This document shows, piece by piece, positions 42,218-49,262 of a DNA stretch of 64,000 nt; position 1 is the stretch's first letter, and every line of letters begins with the position of its first letter. Origin of the DNA: Pseudomonas sp. TH43 (GTDB lineage Bacteria; Pseudomonadota; Gammaproteobacteria; Pseudomonadales; Pseudomonadaceae); NCBI RefSeq assembly GCF_016650635.1, contig NZ_JAEKFI010000004.1, positions 1,188,001 to 1,252,000 of the forward strand. The letters are read 5' to 3'. The translations under genes and the position numbers were made by a program. Under the pieces are notes generated by a model. The model worked only from the letters and a program-made list of their open reading frames with translations. It searched no databases and had not been told where the DNA came from.

Positions 42218-43084
42218 TCAATGCGCGCCGAGGTCGCGGATCGTTTGTTTGAGCGTTTCGAAATCGTAATCCGACAGACCTACGTAATCGAGTACCAGCG
42301 GCCCGACCGCGTTCCATTCGAAGTCTTCGGTCTGATTACCGAGCACACGATACGAGGCACAGATGTGCTCGGCCATTTTCAGCAGCGCCAACAGATTTTT
42401 CAGTTGGCTGTTGCGCGACGATTCATCGCTGAAGATCGCCAGGGCATTGTGGTGATTGGCGATGGCGGCGCTGACGTGCTCCGGCAGACGCCAGGATTTG
42501 GCGGTGTAATAACCAACCACGGCATGGTTGGTGTTGAACTCACGGTTTTCGGTGTCGACCACGCGGCATTCCGGGCTGGCGTTGGCGTAAGCCTTTTCCA
42601 GCACCGACATGTAATTGGGGAACCGTTGCAGCATCAACGGCACGCCGCAATCGTGGAACAGGCCCAAGGCATACGCCTCATCGCCGGCCTGGGTGCCGAC
42701 ACGCTTGGCCAGGGTCAGGCAAGTCATCGCCACGTCCTGGGCGGTGTCCCAGAAACGGTTGAGCGTGACGATAGTGTCGTCGTTCATCTCGCCCTTGATC
42801 GACTGTGCGTTGATCAGGTTGATGATCGAACGGCTGCCCAACAGGTTCACCGCGCGCTGAATCGAGGTGATCTTGTTGCTCAGGCCGTAATACGGCGAGT
42901 TGACGATTTTCAGCAGCGAACCGGACAGGCCGGGATCCTGAGCGATCAGTTTGGCGATCACCTCCAGATCCGGATCAGGCATGTACTGCTCCATTTGCAG
43001 ATCCACCATGATCTGCGGCTGCGCGGGCACACTGATGCCTTGCAGCGATTGTTGAATCTGTTCGGTGGTCAGCTCTTGGGACAT
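42218..43084 (-). CDS. HDOD domain-containing signalling protein
   Basis: The 288-residue protein is essentially one HDOD domain (SVPAQPQIMVDLQMEQYMPDPDLEVIAKLIAQDPGLSGSLLKIVNSPYYG...AVNLLG, then GLFHDCGVPLML and HAVVGYYTAKSWRLPEHVSAAIANHH). HDOD proteins are non-enzymatic relatives of HD hydrolases used in signalling, often with cyclic-di-GMP or chemotaxis pathways. No receiver or GGDEF domain is attached. Confidence 0.92.
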   Translation of the reverse strand: MSQELTTEQIQQSLQGISVPAQPQIMVDLQMEQYMPDPDLEVIAKLIAQDPGLSGSLLKIVNSPYYGLSNKITSIQRAVNLLGSRSIINLINAQSIKGEMNDDTIVTLNRFWDTAQDVAMTCLTLAKRVGTQAGDEAYALGLFHDCGVPLMLQRFPNYMSVLEKAYANASPECRVVDTENREFNTNHAVVGYYTAKSWRLPEHVSAAIANHHNALAIFSDESSRNSQLKNLLALLKMAEHICASYRVLGNQTEDFEWNAVGPLVLDYVGLSDYDFETLKQTIRDLGAH

Positions 43085-43257
43085 AAGTACACACTCTGGG
43101 ACAGGCGGCGATTCTAACCGTTGAAACCGCAGGGCGACACACCGACGGGCATATTGGAGGAACTTTCATTCAAGCTCAGGCTTCGGAGTTTGTAAGGCCC
43201 AGCGGACAATTTCTGTCCGGCGCGGCAACAAATCCCCACAGACTCAGGAGCTTATCG

Positions 43258-43797
43258 ATGGCCACTTCCCTCAACGGCAAGCGCGTCGCTTTTTTGGTAA
43301 CCGATGGTTTCGAACAGGTTGAATTGACAGGTCCCAAGCAGGCATTGGAACAGGCCGGTGCTCAGGTCGATATCCTTTCGGCCGAGGAAGGCACGGTCAA
43401 AGGCTGGAACCATGACAAGCCGGCGGACGACTTTAAAGTTGACCAGACCTTCCAGGCTGCCAGTAGCGAGCAGTACGACGCGATCGTGCTGCCGGGCGGC
43501 GTGCAGAACTCCGACACCATTCGTATCGATCAGGACGCCCAGCATCTGGTCAAGACGGGCACCTCTGCCGGAAAACCGATTGCAGTGATTTGTCATGGTG
43601 GTTGGCTGTTGATTTCGGCAGGGCTGGTCAATGGCAAAACCATGACCAGCTACAAGACGCTCAAGGACGACCTGGTCAATGCCGGTGCCAACTGGGTCGA
43701 TCAGGAGGTGGTCAAGGACGGACATTTGATCAGCAGCCGCCAGCCGGATGATATTCCGGCGTTCAGCAAAGAGTTGATCGATACACTGTCCGCCTAG
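43258..43797 (+). CDS. pfpI: PfpI/DJ-1-family protein (type 1 glutamine amidotransferase-like)
   Basis: The 179-residue protein has the DJ-1/PfpI fold, with the nucleophilic elbow AVICHGGWLLISAGL (Cys near residue 114) and IVLPGGVQNSD. Relatives act as deglycases or stress proteases/chaperones; the exact activity here is open. GGAGC lies before the ATG. It is divergent from the HDOD gene. Confidence 0.9.
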   Translation: MATSLNGKRVAFLVTDGFEQVELTGPKQALEQAGAQVDILSAEEGTVKGWNHDKPADDFKVDQTFQAASSEQYDAIVLPGGVQNSDTIRIDQDAQHLVKTGTSAGKPIAVICHGGWLLISAGLVNGKTMTSYKTLKDDLVNAGANWVDQEVVKDGHLISSRQPDDIPAFSKELIDTLSA

Positions 43798-43810
43798 CTT
43801 TCAAGGCAGT

Positions 43811-43840
43811 CTTCGCGAGCAAGCCCACTTCCACATGGGA
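43811..43840. repeat. Solo REP half-unit
   Basis: CTTCGCGAGCAAGCCCACTTCCACATGGG resembles one arm of the GCGAGCAAGC/GCTCCCACA REP family, without a partner arm. Confidence 0.6.
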
Positions 43841-43869
43841 ATGCTTTTCTCCTTTCACACTGATCTATT

Positions 43870-44000
43870 GTGGCGAGGGGATTTATCCCCGTTCGGCTGC
43901 GCAGCAGTCGCAAAACCTGACAGCGCGGTGTATCAGACATACCGTGTCAGATGGCCTTGGGACGGCTGCGCCGTCCAACGGGGATAAATCCCCTCGCCAC
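43870..44000. repeat. REPIN-like pair, GTGGCGAGGGGATTTATCCCC family, copy 4
   Basis: Inverted arms between pfpI and rlmI, with the same internal GTTCGGCTGCGCAGCAGTCGC block as the other copies. Confidence 0.9.
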
Positions 44001-44101
44001 AGATAAATCCCCCCACATTGGGAACGCACCACATGTCCATTTGCCGGCCAATCAGCCGGCCTGACGCGCTATACTCCCGCTCTTTTTTCCGGAGCGACGT
44101 C

Positions 44102-45298
44102 ATGTCCCTGCCTAGCTTGCGCCTCAAAGCCAACGCCGACCGTCGCCTGCGCGCCGGTCACCTGTGGGTCTACAGCAACGAAATCGATGTAGCCGCCACG
44201 CCACTGCACGGCTTCAATGCCGGCGATCAAGCCATCCTCGAAGCCGCGGGTGGCAAGCCGCTGGGCATCGTCGCGATGAGCCCGAACAACCTGATCTGCG
44301 CCCGTCTGCTGTCGCGCGACATCAAGCTGTCGCTGGACAAGTCGCTGCTGGTGCACCGTCTGAACGTCGCTTTGTCGCTGCGCGAGCGCCTGTTCGACAA
44401 GCCGTTCTATCGCCTGGTCTACGGTGATTCCGACTTGCTTCCAGGCTTGGTTGTCGACCGTTTCGGCGACATCCTCGTCGTGCAAATCGCTTCGGCGACC
44501 ATGGAAGCGCACAAAGACGACGTGATCGCCGCGCTGACCCAAGTGCTCAAGCCAAGCGGCATTCTGTTCAAGAACGACTCCGCCGCCCGTGACGCCGAAG
44601 GCCTCAACCGCTACGTCGAAACCGTGTTCGGCCTGGTGCCTGAGTGGGTCGCGCTGGAAGAGAACGGCGTGAAGTTCGAAGCACCGGTCATCCAGGGTCA
44701 GAAAACCGGCTGGTTCTACGACCACCGCATGAACCGCGCGCGCCTGGCGCCTTATGCCAAAGGCAAACGCGTGCTCGACCTTTATAGCTACATCGGTGGC
44801 TGGGGCGTGCAGGCTGCCGCATTCGGCGCCAGCGAAGTGTTCTGCGTCGATGCCTCGGCTTTCGCCCTCGACGGCGTTGAGCGCAACGCTGCGCTGAACG
44901 GCTTCGCCGACAAGATGACTTGCATCGAAGGCGACGTTTTCGAAGCCCTGAAAGAGCTGAAAGCCAGCGAAGAACGCTTCGACGTGATCGTTGCCGATCC
45001 GCCAGCGTTCATCAAACGCAAGAAAGACATGAAGAATGGCGAAGGCGCCTACCGTCGCCTGAACGAGCAAGCCATGCGCCTGCTCAACAAGGACGGCATC
45101 CTGGTCAGCGCGTCGTGCTCGATGCACCTGCCGGAAGACGATCTGCAGAACATCCTCCTGACCAGCGCCCGCCACCTGGATCGCAACATCCAGTTGCTGG
45201 AGCGTGGGGGTCAGGGCCCGGATCATCCGGTGCACCCGGCCATCGCCGAGACCCGCTACATCAAGAGCATCACCTGCCGTCTGCTGCCTAACAGCTGA
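44102..45298 (+). CDS. rlmI: 23S rRNA (cytosine1962-C5)-methyltransferase RlmI
   Basis: The 398-residue enzyme has an N-terminal PUA-type RNA-binding domain (LRLKANADRRLRAGHLWVYSNEI) and a SAM methyltransferase domain (DLYSYIGGWGVQAAAFGA, then IVADPPAFIKRKKDM and the cysteine in VSASCSMHL). Length and motifs match RlmI. The ATG at 44102 was chosen over 28 extra in-frame codons by the conserved start MSLPSLRLKANADRR. A strong terminator follows. Confidence 0.92.
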   Translation: MSLPSLRLKANADRRLRAGHLWVYSNEIDVAATPLHGFNAGDQAILEAAGGKPLGIVAMSPNNLICARLLSRDIKLSLDKSLLVHRLNVALSLRERLFDKPFYRLVYGDSDLLPGLVVDRFGDILVVQIASATMEAHKDDVIAALTQVLKPSGILFKNDSAARDAEGLNRYVETVFGLVPEWVALEENGVKFEAPVIQGQKTGWFYDHRMNRARLAPYAKGKRVLDLYSYIGGWGVQAAAFGASEVFCVDASAFALDGVERNAALNGFADKMTCIEGDVFEALKELKASEERFDVIVADPPAFIKRKKDMKNGEGAYRRLNEQAMRLLNKDGILVSASCSMHLPEDDLQNILLTSARHLDRNIQLLERGGQGPDHPVHPAIAETRYIKSITCRLLPNS

Positions 45299-45307
45299 TC
45301 GGTCAGT

Positions 45308-45343
45308 AAAAACGGGGAGCCCAAGGGCTCCCCGTTTTATTTT
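45308..45343. terminator. Intrinsic terminator after rlmI
   Basis: AAAACGGGGAGCCC-AA-GGGCTCCCCGTTTT followed by ATTTT. It insulates the downstream peptide/oxygenase operon from rlmI transcription. The remaining gap up to 45601 is AT-rich and holds the operon promoter. Confidence 0.93.
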
Positions 45344-45520
45344 AGGACGGTGCAATGCCGTCGGCGCCCGTTAAATCCAATTCATTCCTACAACTAACTT
45401 CCTGAACTCTTGCAGGAAATTTCTCTGCATTCATGATTTAGCGAAAAACAACTTACAAATAAGCGTTCGACGTAAGGTTTGCTCCGACAAATTTACGGAA
45501 TCTTCCTACTTAATATCCAC

Positions 45521-45548
45521 TTGCCAATAATTAATTAGTAACTATGAT
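45521..45548 (+). promoter_or_regulatory. Sigma-70-type promoter of the peptide/oxygenase operon
   Basis: TTGCCA (45521-45526), a 16-base AT-rich spacer and TATGAT (45543-45548) each match five of six consensus positions. Transcription would begin about 45 bases before the peptide ORF. The upstream 150 bases are clearly more AT-rich than the surrounding chromosome, and a small CACC-ACGA-GGTG hairpin lies in the leader. Confidence 0.65.
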
Positions 45549-45601
45549 TAAGTTGTCACCACGAGGTGGCATTCAATCTCAACGAACAAGGAGTTCATAC
45601 T

Positions 45602-45673
45602 ATGAAAGCAATTACCCTGGAAGCTAACAAAATCGCAAACCTGGCTTTTCTGGTTGCCCCTAAAGCCCGTTAA
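45602..45673 (+). CDS. 23-residue putative precursor peptide
   Basis: The ORF ATG AAA GCA ... CGT TAA encodes 23 residues, starting MKAITLEANK and ending LVAPKAR. AAGGAG sits eight bases before the ATG, the strongest ribosome site in the neighbourhood. It has no Cys, Ser, Tyr or Trp and one Thr; four basic residues and one acidic. It is followed by a 10-bp hairpin and then by dehydrogenase, diiron oxygenase and exporter genes, an order typical of precursor peptide genes in RiPP operons such as PQQ or microcin C. A regulatory leader peptide is the main alternative. It resembles no precursor that I recognise. Confidence 0.65.
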   Translation: MKAITLEANKIANLAFLVAPKAR

Positions 45674-45681
45674 GTAAGTCA

Positions 45682-45713
45682 GGACGCTGGGGAGTGCCGG
45701 CAACCCAGCGTCC
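45682..45713 (+). terminator. 10-bp hairpin between the peptide ORF and the dehydrogenase gene
   Basis: GGACGCTGGG (45682-45691) pairs perfectly with CCCAGCGTCC (45704-45713) across a 12-base loop. No T-run follows, so it is more likely a partial terminator or 3'-end stabiliser that raises peptide mRNA over the downstream genes, as often seen after RiPP precursor genes. Confidence 0.65.
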
Positions 45714-45743
45714 ACCCGACCCTTCCAGAGTGAAGCATTGAAC

Positions 45744-46817
45744 ATGCACATCAATCCGTACCTATTCATATTACCGCGCACGCCCGGACAAATAGTCTGG
45801 AACTACAAAGACCACGTTCAACATGAACTCGATCTTAATTACGCCTGCCGACTTGCCAAACTTATCGACAACCCGAACATATTCGATCACGGCAACATAA
45901 TAGACACACAACTGCTAAACGCAGGAATACTAACCGTTTCAAAAATAGACAACCCTGAATGGGGTTGGGATGAACTGTCGAAGATTTATCACATCGGCAC
46001 TCAGAATATCCCGTGCGAACAGACACCACAGAATATCCACGAATGGTCCCGACAATACCTGAGCCACTGCAATGAAGTGCTGAGCAAACCGGCACCCGAA
46101 AACGAGCGTCCAGCGCCGGATACGAGCGAGCGCATCGTGCTGCCCGCGCCTTGCGAGTTGGCCGATGACAGCCTCGGCAGGGCGCTGCGTCAACGCAAGA
46201 CCTGCCGTTCCTATACGGGTGAAGCGATCACGCTGAATGACGTCGCCACCCTGCTTTACTTGTCCCTCGGCTTTCTTCACGAGCGCGAAAACGACCGCGA
46301 CGACAGCATCGCCAATGGTCTCCACGCCCGTCGCAGCAGCCCTTCGGGCGGAGGACTGAATGCGTGTGAGGGTTTTGTTCTGGCACAGAATGTCCGCGGC
46401 CTGGAGCCCGGCATTTATGCCTATCACTCGGCAGAGCATGCCCTGAGCCTGATCAACCCTTTGCCCGAATCGGCGCTGGGCAACCTGCTCGGCGGCCAAC
46501 ACTTCATCAATAACCTGCCGCTGGGGCTGTTCATCACTGCGCGCTTCGACAAGCTCTGGTGGAAATATGAACATTCGCGGGCTTATCGCATGGCCTTCGT
46601 CGAAGCGGGCCACCTTTCGCAATCTTTCCAGTTGATAGCCACAGCGCTGGGTCTCAATACCTGGCTGACCGGCGCGTTTGGCGATCATCAGGTCGAGAAC
46701 CTGCTGGGCATCACCGGCAGCGCCGAGCAGCCGCTGTTCTTTGTCGGTTGCGGCGTCAGCGACGGTCAGGCGATGTGTCAGGAAATGCAGACCCTGCTGC
46801 AGGAAACGCAAGCATGA
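45744..46817 (+). CDS. SagB/McbC-like nitroreductase-fold dehydrogenase
   Basis: The 357-residue protein is flavin-dependent by family. An N-terminal region of about 130 residues (MHINPYLFILPRTPGQIVWN...) corresponds to the extra domain of SagB/McbC proteins. The nitroreductase domain follows (LGRALRQRKTCRSYTGEAITLNDVATLLYLSLG, RRSSPSGGGLNACEGFVLAQ, AFVEAGHLSQSFQLIATALGLNTWLTGAFGD). SagB enzymes oxidise thiazolines or oxazolines in RiPPs with a YcaO cyclodehydratase; none is present here. The first third is AT-richer and uses ATA codons, a sign of transfer. The stop overlaps the next start (ATGA). Confidence 0.85.
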   Translation: MHINPYLFILPRTPGQIVWNYKDHVQHELDLNYACRLAKLIDNPNIFDHGNIIDTQLLNAGILTVSKIDNPEWGWDELSKIYHIGTQNIPCEQTPQNIHEWSRQYLSHCNEVLSKPAPENERPAPDTSERIVLPAPCELADDSLGRALRQRKTCRSYTGEAITLNDVATLLYLSLGFLHERENDRDDSIANGLHARRSSPSGGGLNACEGFVLAQNVRGLEPGIYAYHSAEHALSLINPLPESALGNLLGGQHFINNLPLGLFITARFDKLWWKYEHSRAYRMAFVEAGHLSQSFQLIATALGLNTWLTGAFGDHQVENLLGITGSAEQPLFFVGCGVSDGQAMCQEMQTLLQETQA

Positions 46818-47791
46818 GCGCGCTGACCCCGGATCAACTCGAAGCACCTGTATCCTGGCCGCTCAAGTTCACCCTCAACGACTGGGACAACCGCGCCTCG
46901 GTGCGCACCAGCCAACATGACTACCAATTGCCGGATGACCTGCAGCAACAGCTGCAAACCCGCCACTGGTTTCCTCCGGCATTCCTGCCGTACCTGGCGC
47001 ACCCTGCCGTTCAGGCTGCGGGCCTCGATGTTACGCACAGGCTGGCGGCCAATCATCTGGTGCACTTTCTCGACTACACCACGCTGCTCGAACATCGCAT
47101 CGTCAACCGGGCTGTGGAAATCATTGTCCATGGCGAACTGCCCGCCTTCGTCCCGTCCCGAATGAAAAACGCTGCCCTGCAGCTGTACACCGACGAGGGT
47201 TACCACGCGCTGTTCTCCAATCGGCTCGCCGAACAGATTGCCAGCCTGCACGGCATTGCCGAACGCCCGGTAATGCCATTACGGATCACTCGACTGAACG
47301 CAGTGATCGCCCGAACGCCAGAAAGCAACCGCCCGCTGGCCTGGTTTCTGCTTGGTTTTGTCTCGGAAACCATTATTGCCCGCGAGCTGCTTGAGGTCTG
47401 TCGCGACAGTCTGGTCTCCAGCGTGAATGACATGCTGCGCGACCACCTCGCTGATGAGGCTCGCCACAGCCGGTATTTTTCCGAAGTGTTCCATTACCTG
47501 TGGCTGACCCTGAACAGCCGTCAACGCTCGTTTGCGGCAAAGATCCTGCTGGAAGTCATCAGGATTTTTTTCGAAGTCGATGAACGCTGGCTACAACAGA
47601 GTTTGCGTGGTGCGGGTATTGCCGACAGTGCCATCAGGGAAATTCTCGACGGTTTGGTCAATGCACACGCCGGCCGTCAGCGCGCCAAAACGGGAGCAAT
47701 GGCTACGCTCGACGCACTGGAAAAAGCCGGATTCTTCGCACTCCCCAACAACCAGAAACTTTTTGCCAAGGCAGGATTGATCGATGGATGA
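46814..47791 (+). CDS. AurF-family non-haem diiron oxygenase
   Basis: The 325-residue ferritin-like protein carries all seven ligands of the AurF pattern: E93 (LLEHR), E128 and H131 (DEGYH), E185 (SETI), H211, E215 and H218 (HLADEARH). The spacings of 35, 3, 4 and 3 residues equal those in AurF, which oxygenates an aryl amine to a nitro group. Members act on amines or carbon centres of small molecules and carrier-bound substrates. It overlaps the dehydrogenase upstream and the exporter downstream, so the three are one translational unit. Confidence 0.85.
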   Translation: MSALTPDQLEAPVSWPLKFTLNDWDNRASVRTSQHDYQLPDDLQQQLQTRHWFPPAFLPYLAHPAVQAAGLDVTHRLAANHLVHFLDYTTLLEHRIVNRAVEIIVHGELPAFVPSRMKNAALQLYTDEGYHALFSNRLAEQIASLHGIAERPVMPLRITRLNAVIARTPESNRPLAWFLLGFVSETIIARELLEVCRDSLVSSVNDMLRDHLADEARHSRYFSEVFHYLWLTLNSRQRSFAAKILLEVIRIFFEVDERWLQQSLRGAGIADSAIREILDGLVNAHAGRQRAKTGAMATLDALEKAGFFALPNNQKLFAKAGLIDG

Positions 47792-49007
47792 TGGAAAATC
47801 TGTGGTGACCACCCGACAACGACGCGCAGCTGTCAGCTTGCTCATGGCGATGGTGCTGCTGGGCGTGTTTCCGCTGGATGTCCTGCTGCCTTCTTTTCCG
47901 GCGCTGGCCGGACACTTCCGTACCTCCCCGGCGGACATCGCGCTGTCGATCAGCCTGTTTGCGGTGGGCATCGCCTTTGCTCAAGTATTGATAGGCCCGC
48001 TGTCAGACGTGATCGGCCGCAAGGGTTTGCTGCTGGCAGGCATGGCGGTCTCGATGATCGGCGCGCTCGGCTGCGTGGCCACCAGTGATTACACGTTGTT
48101 CCTGATATTCCGCGTGGTGCAGGCCCTGGGCTGCGGCTGTTTCGTGTTGTCACAGGCCTTGGTGCAGGATCTGTTCGAAGGCGAGCAGCGTGACCGTCTG
48201 CGCATTCTGATGGTGACCGCCACGGGGATCTTCATTTCGGTGTCGCCCCTGGCCGGCACCTTCCTGCAGGCCACCCTCGGCTGGCGCGGCAGCTTCTGGG
48301 TGTTCGCCGTGCTGGCTGCCGTCGTGCTGATCAAAGCCTGGCTGTTCCTGAACAACAGTCGCCCTGCTCACAGCGGCGTGCGCCTGGGTTTCATTCAGTC
48401 GTACCGGCGGGTGCTGGGAGATTTCGAATTCGTCAGCTATTGGCTGGTGTCGGCATTTGCCTTTGCCTGCCACTTCTCCTTCATCGTGATTTCGCCGCTG
48501 ATCTTCATGGATCAACTGCAAATGGCGCCCTATGACTTCTCACTGATTCTGCTGATCTACGGTGCCGCCTATGTGGTGGGCGGCATCGTCGCCACACTGC
48601 TGAGTCGACGGGTCCGCCCCGGCCAGCAAATCATCGTCGGCCTGAGCCTGATTCTGCTGTCGGGTCTGACGATGCTGTACCTGTCCGCGAACTTTGCGCT
48701 GGCACCGGCCACCGTGCTGATCCCGATGCTGATCTGCACCGCCGGTACCACCATTGCCCGCCCGGCTGCCACGTCAAAGGCCATGAACGTGTTCCCCGAG
48801 ATTGCCGGCACCTCGGCCTCGGCAGGCAGCACCCTCATCTTCATTTGCGGTGGCCTTATCAGCGCGCTGATCAGTTTGAGCCCGGCCAACCTGCAATTGA
48901 CATTGGGCTACAGCTTTATTCTGCTGAGCACCGTGGCGTTGGCGCTCAACAGGCACATCAGTCTTCGCGCCAGAATCCTCGAAGCCAACGCCGTGGGTGG
49001 TGATTAG
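47784..49007 (+). CDS. MFS exporter (Bcr/CflA, DHA1 type)
   Basis: The 407-residue protein has about twelve membrane segments. The motif GPLSDVIGRKGLLLAG (loop 2-3) and RVVQALGCGCFVLSQALVQD are typical of Bcr/CflA drug-proton antiporters. It begins inside the last codons of the diiron oxygenase gene (eight-base overlap). In this setting it probably exports the product of the operon or gives self-protection (inference). Confidence 0.9.
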   Translation: MDDGKSVVTTRQRRAAVSLLMAMVLLGVFPLDVLLPSFPALAGHFRTSPADIALSISLFAVGIAFAQVLIGPLSDVIGRKGLLLAGMAVSMIGALGCVATSDYTLFLIFRVVQALGCGCFVLSQALVQDLFEGEQRDRLRILMVTATGIFISVSPLAGTFLQATLGWRGSFWVFAVLAAVVLIKAWLFLNNSRPAHSGVRLGFIQSYRRVLGDFEFVSYWLVSAFAFACHFSFIVISPLIFMDQLQMAPYDFSLILLIYGAAYVVGGIVATLLSRRVRPGQQIIVGLSLILLSGLTMLYLSANFALAPATVLIPMLICTAGTTIARPAATSKAMNVFPEIAGTSASAGSTLIFICGGLISALISLSPANLQLTLGYSFILLSTVALALNRHISLRARILEANAVGGD

Positions 49008-49262
49008 CCTGCCGGTCGTCATTCCACACACACCGTCGGTGCTGCAACAACACTTTGCGCCATTCCCTCCAGACGCCAGCGGTGTAGAATCGCCTGATTC
49101 ATCGCCATTCATCCCCCGGCGGGTTTATGAGCTCAGGCTGAGACCAGCGGCGATCCCGCAACGTCATCGGCAACTTCCGGACACACGGCCATTTCTGAGT
49201 GTTCCAGACGTTCATAGAAGCTCACTCCCCTTTAGTACCTGATTAGCCGCCCGGAGTGTTCC

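Noticed and set aside
45602..45673. Interpretation of the 23-codon ORF as an amino acid attenuator leader peptide
   Set aside because: There is no run of one regulatory amino acid, and the following hairpin lacks alternative pairing and a T-run; it was kept as the main alternative but judged less likely than a precursor.
45682..45713. Hairpin considered as a full intrinsic terminator
   Set aside because: No T-run follows the stem, and the downstream genes have no promoter of their own that I can see, so complete termination is unlikely.
49138..49243. TPP-riboswitch-like strings CTGAGA and ACCTGAT in the ilvD leader
   Set aside because: The remaining conserved TPP blocks (GGATAATGCCAGCG and the paired P2/P4 arms) are missing, and the gene is not in thiamine metabolism.
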